A stretch of DNA of 64,000 bases, taken from positions 434,001 through 498,000 of the forward strand of contig NZ_NESS01000002.1 of the NCBI RefSeq assembly GCF_002128425.1, given 5' to 3'. This document shows positions 56,658 to 64,000 of this stretch, in pieces. Below the pieces are notes generated by a model. That model saw nothing but the letters and a program-made list of their open reading frames with translations. It did not search any database and was not told where the DNA came from. Numbering within the stretch: position 1 is the stretch's first letter; each line of letters starts with the position of its first letter. This DNA is from Gottfriedia acidiceleris (GTDB lineage Bacteria > Bacillota > Bacilli > Bacillales > Bacillaceae_G). A program made the translations under genes and the position numbers.

Positions 56658-57275
56658 ATGCTTTCATTCATTTTAGTTGTTTTAACGTTATTTTTGATCC
56701 CAGGACCGGCTGTACTTTTAACATTATCCCAAACAATGAAAGGAGGGAAATGGAATGGAATCTTAACAGGCGTTGGTATTGCTGTCGGAGATTTAATTCA
56801 TACATGTGCATCAGTATTTGGCCTATCTGCAATTTTAATGACTTCTGCATTTGCTTTTGAAATCGTTAAATATTTAGGTGCAGCCTATTTATTTTATTTA
56901 GGAATTACTGCAATCATTAAAAAATCTAAAAACAGTAAAAAACTAAATGAACAAAAAGAAGTAAATAGTAAACTTTCTTTTCGTCAAGCAGTGCTTATCG
57001 AAGTATTAAACCCTAAAACTGCACTTTTTTTCTTAGCCCTTTTACCTCAATTTGTTCAACATAATGGACATCCGGTATTCATTCAGCTTTTAACACTTGG
57101 TTTGACATTTGTATTACTTAGTATTTTGTACACAACTTTACTAGTGCTTTTATCAAGTTTAATCGGTAAAAAAATCTTTAGCAAAAAAACGAAAGGACCA
57201 AAATGGATGGGAAAAGCGATCGGGTTAGTTTATATTGGATTAGGCTTAAGGGTCGCTCTTCAAACACAATCTTAA
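56658..57275 (+). CDS. LysE-family exporter
   Basis: 205-residue amino-acid/metabolite exporter with six hydrophobic segments. The start LFLIPGPAVLLTLSQTMKGG with GPA and GVGIAVGDLIHT, and LIEVLNPKTALFFLALLPQF, are RhtB/LysE hallmarks. GAGAGGAG precedes the ATG. Its broken relative lies at 27351. Probable role: threonine/homoserine-like amino-acid efflux. Monocistronic. Confidence 0.9.
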   Translation: MLSFILVVLTLFLIPGPAVLLTLSQTMKGGKWNGILTGVGIAVGDLIHTCASVFGLSAILMTSAFAFEIVKYLGAAYLFYLGITAIIKKSKNSKKLNEQKEVNSKLSFRQAVLIEVLNPKTALFFLALLPQFVQHNGHPVFIQLLTLGLTFVLLSILYTTLLVLLSSLIGKKIFSKKTKGPKWMGKAIGLVYIGLGLRVALQTQS

Positions 57276-57295
57276 AAGTTTAATAATATCCAATA

Positions 57296-57327
57296 ATAAA
57301 AAGGAGGCCGACCGGCATCCTTTTTAT
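57296..57327. terminator. Terminator
   Basis: AAAAAGGA / TCCTTTTT with an inner GCCGACCGGC, T-rich both ways; between convergent genes. Confidence 0.7.
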
Positions 57328-57376
57328 TATGCTTAAATTACACACCCATTACCAGATTTGAGAAGTAATTTCATAT

Positions 57377-57685
57377 TCACTCAAAATACAAATGATAATG
57401 ATTTTTACACCCTGGATTAAAATCGGATTCACATTTAGGACATTTGTAGTTACAATCTTGATATTCTTGAATCGTTAATTCCTCATGACAGTTCCCACAA
57501 AGAATTGCTTTGGTTTGCCATTCGTCTTTACTCCAGACTTTCGGTTCATGATTAGTACTTTCCTCATGGCAATAATAACAGCCATAGTATTCATTACAGC
57601 ACTTGAATTTAATGGCAATAATATCTTTTTCTGTATGGTAATGTTTACAGCGTGTATGCTGATCGATTGAACCGATTACTTTCAT
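57377..57685 (-). CDS. CHY zinc-finger protein
   Basis: 102 residues with the CHY-type zinc finger: DQHTRCKHYHTEKD, FKCCNEYYGCYYCHEE, LCGNCHEELT and CNYKCPKCESDFNPGCKNHYH, which supply eight or more zinc-binding Cys/His residues. In bacteria it is a stand-alone domain of unknown partner. AGAGAGGAAA precedes the ATG on the reverse strand. Single-gene unit. Confidence 0.88.
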   Translation of the reverse strand: MKVIGSIDQHTRCKHYHTEKDIIAIKFKCCNEYYGCYYCHEESTNHEPKVWSKDEWQTKAILCGNCHEELTIQEYQDCNYKCPKCESDFNPGCKNHYHLYFE

Positions 57686-57732
57686 ATTTTTTCCTCTCTT
57701 TATACTTCTAATTAGATCATGATTCTTTAATC

Positions 57733-58833
57733 TTATTTTACGATTTCGAATAAGACAGCTAATCCAATTCCACCTCCACTTCCAATTGCAGCCACTACAT
57801 AAATTGATTTTAAGTCTTTTCTTCTTTGTACTTCATAAAAAAGTCTCGTGATCATGACACTCCCGGAAGCTCCATAAGGATGGCCGATGGTTAATGCACC
57901 ACCACAACTATTTAACTTGGAAGTAGGGATGGAAAGTTCCTTAGAACAGGCTAGTACTTTTGAAGAAAAAGCTTCATTTATTTCAAAAAGTTCAATATCT
58001 GCAACTGATAATTTGTTTCTAGTTAATAAATCGTGAATAGCAGGGATCGGTGCTGCACCTGGAAAATTAGGATGAACACCACATACTTGACTATCCACAA
58101 ATCTTAAAACAGGTTTTAATCCATTTTCTATTGCTTCATTTTCTTCCATAACTAGAACTGCGGATGCTCCATCATGAATACCACAACTGTTCGCCGCTGT
58201 GACTGTACCATTTTTTTTAAAAACAGGCTTTGCTCTTTTTAAAATTTCTTCCATTTTCCTTTTTTTGAAAAACACTTCATCTTCGTCGAAATCATTAACT
58301 GGAATGATTTCTTGATGGAAGTATCCATTATGTTGAGATTCCCAACTACGTGTATAACTTAATAGGGCATATTCATCTTGAGCTTCTTTTGAGATACCGT
58401 ATTTTTCAGCTACATTTTCCGCAGCAATACCCATATCAGGGTCGCCAATTTTGTCTGGAGCAAATCTCGCTCTAGAAGGATAGGGTGAAGTGCTCGTACT
58501 TTCAACACCTCCAGCAAGATAGCAATTTCCAGCTCCACCTTGGACTAAGTAACAAGCCATCCGAATCGCTTCTAATCCTGCACTACATTGACGATCAATT
58601 GTGATTCCTGGCACTGTAAGAGGAAGATCCGCTTCTAATGCAGAAACTCGAGCGACATTTCCACCTGGACCTACAACATTTCCTAAGATGATGTCATCAA
58701 TCTTATCTTCTAATCCATCTGCCAAACGCTTGAGCAATGGAGCAGCCAGCTCATGTGGTTGAAAATCTCGTAAAATTCCACCTTTTTTTCCGATAGGTGT
58801 TCGCTTTGCTTTGACTATGACCGCTCTTTTAAT
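57733..58833 (-). CDS. yhfS: Thiolase (YhfS-like acetyl-CoA acyltransferase) with ATT start
   Basis: 366-residue thiolase. The conserved N-terminus KRAVIVKAKRTPIGKKGG is in frame upstream of the first TTG (58737) and is preceded by an in-frame stop, leaving ATT at 58833 as the plausible start, six bases after AGGTGA. Its last T is the first base of the ligase gene's TAA. Catalytic Cys83 (DRQCSAGLEA), NEAF and GHPYGASG (His) are present. The second catalytic Cys, usually in CIGGG, reads GSGGG, so acyl transfer may be impaired or altered. Last gene of the bioY operon, as in B. subtilis yhfUTS. Confidence 0.82.
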   Translation of the reverse strand: MKRAVIVKAKRTPIGKKGGILRDFQPHELAAPLLKRLADGLEDKIDDIILGNVVGPGGNVARVSALEADLPLTVPGITIDRQCSAGLEAIRMACYLVQGGAGNCYLAGGVESTSTSPYPSRARFAPDKIGDPDMGIAAENVAEKYGISKEAQDEYALLSYTRSWESQHNGYFHQEIIPVNDFDEDEVFFKKRKMEEILKRAKPVFKKNGTVTAANSCGIHDGASAVLVMEENEAIENGLKPVLRFVDSQVCGVHPNFPGAAPIPAIHDLLTRNKLSVADIELFEINEAFSSKVLACSKELSIPTSKLNSCGGALTIGHPYGASGSVMITRLFYEVQRRKDLKSIYVVAAIGSGGGIGLAVLFEIVK

Positions 58834-60295
58834 TTTGAGTCACCTGCATTTCGATTTGTTTAATTAGCTCAGCTCGTGCAATCTTTCCACTAGTCGTATA
58901 CGGCATTTCATCTTGAAAAAACCATTTACGAGGTATTTTATAAGCAGATAAGTGTGTCTTACAAAATCTTTTTAACTCAAAAGAATTACATCTACCTTTA
59001 ATGACTGCCGCAACAATTTGACCCCAATATGGGTTTGAAAGACCAACGACTGCAACTTCCTCAACATCCGGATGAAGAGAAATAACTTTTTCGATTTCTT
59101 CAGAAAATATATTAATACCACCGTATAGAATCATATTTTTTTCCCGTCCGTTAATTGTTAAAAAGCCGTCTTCATCAATAAAACCCATATCATGAACAGT
59201 AGCCCAGTCATCATCATCCTGTATTGAATGAATAGTTCTTTCATTTTCTTCAAAGTAGCCATTGATTAAATATTTACTTCTCACATATATTTTTCCAGTT
59301 TCATTCGCCTTAGCTAGCTCTTGATCTGGTCGACGAATTTGTATCTCCACACCATAACAAGGTTTTCCGACGGTTTTTGCCTTATGAACACCATCTTGAT
59401 CAGACAAAACGGTAATGAAGCTAAGTTCACTTGCGCCAAAGAATTCGTAGATCGTCATCGCAGGAAACAAATGGCGAAATTCTATTTTGGATTTTTCGGT
59501 CCATTTTGCACCGGACGAAAGGATTTTCATCGCTTGATCGACTTGAATTCCTTCTTTTATTAATGCTTCAATCATTGTCGGAACAACAAAAATTGTCGTA
59601 ATAGGAAACGTATTGATTCGTGATAGTACGTTTAAAGGAGAAAACTTTTCTAAAAGAATCACTGTTCCTCCTAAATATAAAGTACTAATGGCACCATATA
59701 GAAAATGAGAATGGATTAAAGCTCCTGGAATAAGAATTTGATCCGATTCATCTAATCCAAAATCAAAGCGATTGCAATCAAAACTAGCAACCCATGAATC
59801 TTGAGAGCGGATAAATGCTTTCGGATTCCCGGTTGTACCTGATGTAAATCCTACATAGAAAGGTAGGTCCTCATTTATTTCCATTGAAGATAAGGAATCA
59901 AATTGAACAATTTCTTGTAAGCTATCATCTAAAACCTTAACATTTGGTATGATCGATTCAATCTTATTGTAAATTTCTCTTGTTGTAACAATAATGGAAG
60001 GATTCGAAAGCTTTACTCTTTTTTCTAAATCAGCTAAATTCCATTTCATATCATATGGAACAGCAATCCAACCCGCTTTAGAAGCTCCTGCGAACATCTG
60101 TAAGAACGAGATCCCATTCGGCAAAAGGATACCAATTGTTTTCGTATTTGATCGATGAGAGAGTAACCAATTCGCTGTTTGATTGATTAAATGATTCCAT
60201 TCTTTATAACTGATTTGTTTATTACTTGTATGTATCGCAATTTTGTCAGGCGATATTGAAGCGTTTTTCTTATAGGTTTCTGTAATATTTGCCAT
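58829..60295 (-). CDS. yhfT: AMP-forming acyl-CoA ligase (YhfT-like)
   Basis: 488-residue ANL-family enzyme activating a carboxylic acid to acyl-AMP and acyl-CoA. P-loop-like FTSGTTGNPKAF near 150, A5-type YEFFGASELS, A7 VHDMGFIDEDG, A8 hinge GREKNMILYGGINIFSEEIE and catalytic Lys in YTTSGKIAR. AGAGGTGAT precedes the ATG. It sits between bioY and the thiolase, a BirA-regulated arrangement in B. subtilis, suggesting pimeloyl- or fatty-acid-related supply for biotin. Substrate is inference. Confidence 0.88.
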   Translation of the reverse strand: MANITETYKKNASISPDKIAIHTSNKQISYKEWNHLINQTANWLLSHRSNTKTIGILLPNGISFLQMFAGASKAGWIAVPYDMKWNLADLEKRVKLSNPSIIVTTREIYNKIESIIPNVKVLDDSLQEIVQFDSLSSMEINEDLPFYVGFTSGTTGNPKAFIRSQDSWVASFDCNRFDFGLDESDQILIPGALIHSHFLYGAISTLYLGGTVILLEKFSPLNVLSRINTFPITTIFVVPTMIEALIKEGIQVDQAMKILSSGAKWTEKSKIEFRHLFPAMTIYEFFGASELSFITVLSDQDGVHKAKTVGKPCYGVEIQIRRPDQELAKANETGKIYVRSKYLINGYFEENERTIHSIQDDDDWATVHDMGFIDEDGFLTINGREKNMILYGGINIFSEEIEKVISLHPDVEEVAVVGLSNPYWGQIVAAVIKGRCNSFELKRFCKTHLSAYKIPRKWFFQDEMPYTTSGKIARAELIKQIEMQVTQN

Positions 60296-60311
60296 TTTAA
60301 ATCACCTCTAT

Positions 60312-60338
60312 AAAAAAGAGACACAACAAGAGTGTCCC
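60312..60338 (-). terminator. Intercistronic attenuator between bioY and the ligase gene
   Basis: On the reverse strand GGGACAC cttgtt-type loop GTGTCTC followed by six Ts, then the ligase ribosome site. It would allow partial read-through, giving more bioY than ligase/thiolase. Confidence 0.5.
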
Positions 60339-60345
60339 ATAAGAT

Positions 60346-60924
60346 TTACATATTTTTTGCTGATTCGTTTGAATAGTTTGTTGTCAATGAGCTTGAAAAG
60401 ACTGGATGCTTTCTTAGTCTGTAAACTAAAATTGATGCAAGGATTGCTTTTAGCACATCTCCTGGAATATAAACTAAACTTAATTTAACCGCTGTTAAAA
60501 CAGGAATATTCATGATCATTGCTTGAATAGGGATACCGATTAAATAGATTAATAGAATACCAACAGTTAAATTAATTAATAAAACATGTTTTAATTTTAA
60601 CGTTTTAAAACGTGATAATAAATAACCAATTACAAAAGCCGTAATAGGCCATGAAATTAAATAGCCAACACTTGGACCTGCAAATACACTAAAACCACCA
60701 CGTCCACCAGATAAAAGAGGCATTCCAACAGCAACTAGTAATAAAAAGACTGATTGGCTTAGTGCACCTAATCTTGCACCTAACACTCCACCAGTAAGAA
60801 GAACACCAAGTGTTTGTAATGTAATAGGAACTGGTGTAAAGGATAACATAATCGGAGGAACTTGTCCAAGGACACCCATAACTGCTGCAAACATTGCTAC
60901 AAATGTAATTTCTTTGATCTTCAT
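60346..60924 (-). CDS. bioY: Biotin transporter S-component
   Basis: 192-residue BioY (YhfU-like) membrane protein with six helices: KIKEITFVAMFAAVMGVLGQ, PITLQTLGVLLTGGVLGARLG and the signature GGRGGFSVFAGPSVGYLI. It imports biotin alone or with an ECF module encoded elsewhere. AGGAGAA precedes the ATG. First gene of the leftward operon; a BirA-like operator covers its promoter, so it should be repressed by biotinyl-AMP-charged BirA. Confidence 0.95.
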   Translation of the reverse strand: MKIKEITFVAMFAAVMGVLGQVPPIMLSFTPVPITLQTLGVLLTGGVLGARLGALSQSVFLLLVAVGMPLLSGGRGGFSVFAGPSVGYLISWPITAFVIGYLLSRFKTLKLKHVLLINLTVGILLIYLIGIPIQAMIMNIPVLTAVKLSLVYIPGDVLKAILASILVYRLRKHPVFSSSLTTNYSNESAKNM

Positions 60925-61283
60925 TTTAATTCTCCTAATGTCAATTTTCTGATAACAATTATCATATTAATGAAACTTGAATTATATGTCAACTAAATAT
61001 TTATTTTAGTTGACATATATTATTTTAAGATAGAAAACTTGAAAAATTAAAGAGGGAAGATATAAGGCTAGAGTAGGGATGGTAAGATTTTATAGATGGA
61101 TAGACTAGTTTAATTTAATAATTTTAAAAGTTTATGATGGAGGTCATTCATGCGGAAAATAGGAATGACTCAAGCAACTTTCTAATATTTTAAGTCATTG
61201 AAGAAAGTACTTAAATTAAATAAGAGATAAAACTCAATCTAATTCGATTTAATCAAATCAAAAAAGAGCCGAACAGGGCTCTT
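60925..61283. other. Gap right of bioY
   Basis: Holds the bioY promoter on the reverse strand (TTGACA at 60992-60987, 17-base spacer, TATAAT-like TAATAT at 60969-60964) and the BirA operator. A terminator at 61260-61285 (AAAAGAGCC gaacag GGCTCTTTT) ends the DUF3900 gene. A tiny frame at 61150 with GGAGG (11 codons) is probably chance. Confidence 0.65.
60983..61019. promoter_or_regulatory. BirA-type operator
   Basis: Perfect 15-base arms around tatttat. The cores TGTCAAC and GTTGACA are 15 bases apart, matching the Firmicute BirA pattern (TTGTTAAC-N14/15-GTTAACAA with C/G substitutions). The left half contains the -35 of bioY. Confidence 0.8.
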
Positions 61284-62342
61284 TTATTTTTGTCTTATTT
61301 TTTCAATCACATCTTGGATTTCATCCGGCTTCAAAAACTCGATCGGAGAAAATCCCTTCTCAAATTGTAATGTATCAGCTTCTAAAATAACGACATATCG
61401 TCCATTTACTTTTGCAATATGGAGATTATCACCAAAATCAGCTAGCAATCCTTTTACGGAAAAGTGATCCGCTTTAAAAGATAATTCAATTTCTGGTGTA
61501 TGTTCGACGATTTGTGCCGTTGCTTCGATTACTTCATTTGGTGTAAAATGCTCTTGGATTTCACGTTTAGGACTTGCTGCCCATACTTCCATAGCTGCAT
61601 CGAATTGTTGTCTTTCCACACTTTCTTCTTCAAAAACGTCTTCAATTTTGTCATAAACCATTTCCATTACTTGAGATTTGACAATTTCAGGCATCGATTC
61701 AGAATAGGAAACAAATTTTAAAAAGTCCTCAAAATATCTTGCATGAGAGGCTTGGTGGATTTTTAATTCACTCTCGGAAATCATCCCTAATTCTTCCATA
61801 TAAGGGTATTGAATCGATTTCATATTTTTTGTTGTAATCGCCATTTCAACTGTTTTAATGAGAGTAGATTCATCTGAAATGGAAGCTACTTTTGGTTCAA
61901 AATCGCATTTTAGTACAAATAAAAAAGGATCATCAAAATATTTTCTTAGTTTCGCTTGAATAACTAAAAATGCTCCTCCGCGAACTGCACTTGTATCAAT
62001 ATAATTAATGACTAAGGTCTCATTTTCAGCTTTAAAATCTTCAATTGATTTTGCACCACGTATTCGCTGGAATAAATTATAATTTGGATTAGAGTCTAAA
62101 GAGTGGCCTTCTTCGACGATAAAGTGACCTAATTTCGTAGGTACAGAATCAGATTTTGGATGTCTTTCAACTTTTCGATTTACGATTCTTTCAAGTTCAC
62201 CTTCTAAAAAGCCTTTCAATGCGCTTTCTTCAAACATTGATTCGTCTAATGTTTGAAAATGTTTATATCGTTTATCTGATTGTTCACCTTTACCCTCAAC
62301 CGTAACAACATAAAACGATAAATATGTAATTTCAAAATCCAT
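61284..62342 (-). CDS. DUF3900-like conserved protein
   Basis: 352 residues, soluble, no signal or membrane segment. Begins MDFEITYLSFYVVTVEGKGE; later RIRGAKSIEDFKAENETLVI and RGGAFLVIQAKLRKYFDDPF; C-terminal nucleoid-associated-like flavour (VKGLLADFGDNLHIAKVNGR). I believe it belongs to DUF3900, a Bacillus family of unknown role; the identification is from memory. The fold recalls the NdpA/37-kD nucleoid-associated proteins, which is only an impression. Terminator overlaps the stop. Confidence 0.6.
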   Translation of the reverse strand: MDFEITYLSFYVVTVEGKGEQSDKRYKHFQTLDESMFEESALKGFLEGELERIVNRKVERHPKSDSVPTKLGHFIVEEGHSLDSNPNYNLFQRIRGAKSIEDFKAENETLVINYIDTSAVRGGAFLVIQAKLRKYFDDPFLFVLKCDFEPKVASISDESTLIKTVEMAITTKNMKSIQYPYMEELGMISESELKIHQASHARYFEDFLKFVSYSESMPEIVKSQVMEMVYDKIEDVFEEESVERQQFDAAMEVWAASPKREIQEHFTPNEVIEATAQIVEHTPEIELSFKADHFSVKGLLADFGDNLHIAKVNGRYVVILEADTLQFEKGFSPIEFLKPDEIQDVIEKIRQK

Positions 62343-62707
62343 CCAATCACCTTTTCCTATTTTTCTGTATTTAAGTATATGGATGAGGATAAGCTTTAGT
62401 CAATCATAAACAAAACAAGTTTTTTGCTAAATTTACATAAAAATTATCATAAAATAGAAATTTTACAGTTATGAGACAAATTCATTACACACTATGATAA
62501 AAAAAGGATATAATTAAATGTGGAACCAATAAAATTTAAAGTACTTGGATGTGGGAATATCACATCTTTTTTTTACGTTAAGTGAGTATAAATTGGCAGC
62601 AATGAAGTGAATTCGACGTAGTCGCGTAATTCTAGCAATTAAGTATAAGTGAAACTTCACTGCCTTCTTTACTAGCAATTTTATGGTACCAACTATATGG
62701 AGAGGGG
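62343..62707 (+). promoter_or_regulatory. Leader or short transcript before the DMT gene
   Basis: Promoter-like TTACAC (62485-62490) and TATAAT (62509-62514), 18 bases apart. About 35 bases downstream is a terminator hairpin GATGTG / CACATC with eight Ts (62548-62574). It would give a 55-base RNA. The rest has a CTAGCAATT repeated at 62632 and 62673 and no gene. Attenuation of the DMT gene or a small RNA are both possible. Confidence 0.4.
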
Positions 62708-63628
62708 ATGAGAGACCTGAGAATAGATAGAATAGCTACATTCTCATTAATTATCGTAACATTACTTTGGGGCACGACATTTGTAGTAGTCCAAAATGCG
62801 ATTGCATACGTTGAACCGTTTGCATTTAACGCATTTCGATTTATCCTCGCAACTTTAGTCCTTTTGCCATTTTTAGTAAAAAGAAAACAAAAAATGAAAT
62901 TAACGCTTAAACAAATCGTTATTACTAGTGGTATTGGATTCATGTTGTTTTTAGGGTATTTACTTCAAACATTTGGATTGAAGTATACAGCATCATCAAA
63001 ATCAGGTTTTATTACTGGTCTATGTGTTGTATTAGTACCTGTTCTTTTATACTTAGTCTATAAAGAACGGTCAAACTGGTCTACCGTAATCGCTTGTTTA
63101 ATTGCATTACTAGGACTAAGCTTTTTAACTTTAGGTGATTCATTTTCTGTAAACCTAGGAGATGTACTAACATTATTTGGGGCAATTGCATTTGCATTCC
63201 ATATTATCTTATCAGGAAAATATACAAAGCAAATGGATCCGCTCACCTTTACAACGATTCAACTAGCAACAGTTGGAATTAGTAGTACGATTTTCTCGCT
63301 AATTTTTGAAGATACGACCGTTTCATTTTCAAAAGAACTTTGGATCAATCCGACATTCATTTTTGCAGTGGTTATCACAGCAGTATTCTGTACGAGTATC
63401 GCATTTTGGGTTCAAATGTTTGCTCAACAACACATTTCTTCTACGAAAGCAGCATTAATTTTTATTTTTGAACCTGTTTTTGCCGCAATTACTGCAGTCA
63501 TTTTTGCAAATGAAACATTATCAATCCAAACAATTATCGGTGGTACTTTTATTGTAGGCGGTATGCTTCTATCTGAAGTTCCTTTACCCAAGAGACGAAC
63601 TAAAGAAGTAAAAAATGAAGCAATATAG
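62708..63628 (+). CDS. EamA/DMT-family transporter
   Basis: 306 residues with ten membrane helices in two EamA repeats: IATFSLIIVTLLWGTTFVVV, NAFRFILATLVLLPF in the first half and STKAALIFIFEPVFAAITAV in the second. Drug/metabolite transporters of this type export amino acids or metabolites. GGAGAGGGG precedes the ATG. It precedes a T-box leader, but a link to that amino acid is unproven. Confidence 0.9.
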   Translation: MRDLRIDRIATFSLIIVTLLWGTTFVVVQNAIAYVEPFAFNAFRFILATLVLLPFLVKRKQKMKLTLKQIVITSGIGFMLFLGYLLQTFGLKYTASSKSGFITGLCVVLVPVLLYLVYKERSNWSTVIACLIALLGLSFLTLGDSFSVNLGDVLTLFGAIAFAFHIILSGKYTKQMDPLTFTTIQLATVGISSTIFSLIFEDTTVSFSKELWINPTFIFAVVITAVFCTSIAFWVQMFAQQHISSTKAALIFIFEPVFAAITAVIFANETLSIQTIIGGTFIVGGMLLSEVPLPKRRTKEVKNEAI

Positions 63629-63716
63629 CAAGAAATGTAAGAAATTTTAAAAAATGGGTAGTATACACATTGACAGATAGTATTTGTTCACGTATTATAG
63701 CTTTAAATTAATATAT

Positions 63717-63950
63717 GACTTAGAAAAGGAATAGTAAGTTTATTAGCTTTTTTAGAGAGGGAATGGTCGGTGCAAATTCCTAAAGCAAGTATTCTGAACC
63801 AGCCTTGGAGTCTCTGTACCGAACTAAAAGTAGGCTACAGCGGTTTTCCCGTTAAAGATGTTAAGAGATTATGTAGATTTTTACATAATAAGTAGGGTGG
63901 TAACGCCATGAATGGTCCCTTTTGATCATTCATGGTGTTTTTTGTTTTTT
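63717..63950 (+). promoter_or_regulatory. T-box riboswitch leader
   Basis: Stem I elements AGTA (63733-63736), AGAGAG (63755-63760), GGTCGGTG and the late AACTAAAAGTAGGC; the stem II/III-like CGG tttt CCCGTTA; and the T-box AGGGTGGTAACGCC at 63894-63907. The terminator CGCCATGAATG / CATTCATGGTG (63904-63937) with a long T-run competes with the antiterminator. The specifier loop after AACT suggests codon GUA (Val), tentatively, so valS or a valine-related gene is expected beyond the edge. Confidence 0.88.
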
Positions 63951-63985
63951 ATCCGCTTATTTTCGTATTAATAAACATAGTAATT

Positions 63986-63999
63986 AGGGTGGTAACGCC
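63986..63999 (+). promoter_or_regulatory. Second T-box sequence at the right edge
   Basis: AGGGTGGTAACGCC again, 92 bases after the first and identical over 14 bases. Only about 36 bases separate it from the end of the first terminator's T-run, too few for another stem I. It may be part of a second antiterminator/terminator unit; the window ends here. Confidence 0.75.
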
Positions 64000-64000
64000 A

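Overview
The window is AT-rich, densely coded chromosomal DNA of a Firmicute of the Bacillaceae type. This is supported by strong AGGAGG-type ribosome sites with GTG/TTG starts, intrinsic terminators after most genes, a T-box leader, a bioY-yhfT-yhfS-like biotin/acyl operon with a BirA-type operator, a KinB-like sporulation kinase, and CarD, DeoD, PpaC, YfiT and YxiN/DbpA homologues. The species cannot be named from sequence alone; a Bacillus or close relative such as Gottfriedia is my guess. No rRNA, tRNA, CRISPR array or intact insertion sequence was seen.

Layout. 0.2-11.8 kb: a hexuronate (D-galacturonate) catabolic island with a YesM/YesN-like two-component system, a MATE/ANK-like membrane protein, uxaC, a LacI-type regulator, uxaB, uxaA and a TIM-barrel epimerase. 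Three copies of an AAATGTTAAC-type LacI operator lie at the uxaC and uxaB promoters, so the LacI protein probably controls the locus. 12-26.4 kb: housekeeping and accessory genes (a short pyruvate kinase, methyltransferase, acetyltransferases, phosphatase, dbpA, deoD, GntR plus gpmA, a MATE pump, SDR, ppaC, yfiT). 26.5-36.5 kb: regulators, small membrane proteins, a glutathionyl-hydroquinone reductase, a cupredoxin, an MFS pump with a MerR regulator and a 19-bp-spacer MerR promoter, and a DUF2089/SHOCT-like operon. This stretch also holds two clear pseudogenes. 36.7-39.1 kb: an orphan tyrosine recombinase divergent from a tandem-HTH DNA-binding protein. 39.2-47 kb: threonine aldolase, small proteins, a thioesterase, a ROK repressor with four copies of its probable operator next to a VOC protein and an MFS transporter, and a KinB-like kinase.

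47-51.4 kb is a decay and duplication zone: a truncated LysR, fragments, two cold-shock genes each followed by a near-identical, convergently transcribed candidate small RNA, CarD, and broken DUF1259 and YciI-like genes. 51.4-57.7 kb: a MarR/ABC exporter operon, rifamycin phosphotransferase, a LysE exporter and a CHY zinc-finger protein. 57.7-61 kb: bioY, an acyl-CoA ligase and a thiolase, read leftward under a BirA-like operator; the thiolase appears to start at ATT. 61.3-64 kb: a DUF3900-like protein, a DMT transporter and, at the right edge, a T-box leader with a second T-box sequence about 90 bases downstream.

The strongest candidates for something undescribed are the duplicated cold-shock/small-RNA module, the MATE/ANK-like protein in a uronate operon, the ROK operator array, the ATT-started thiolase that lacks its second catalytic cysteine, and the recombinase/tandem-HTH pair.
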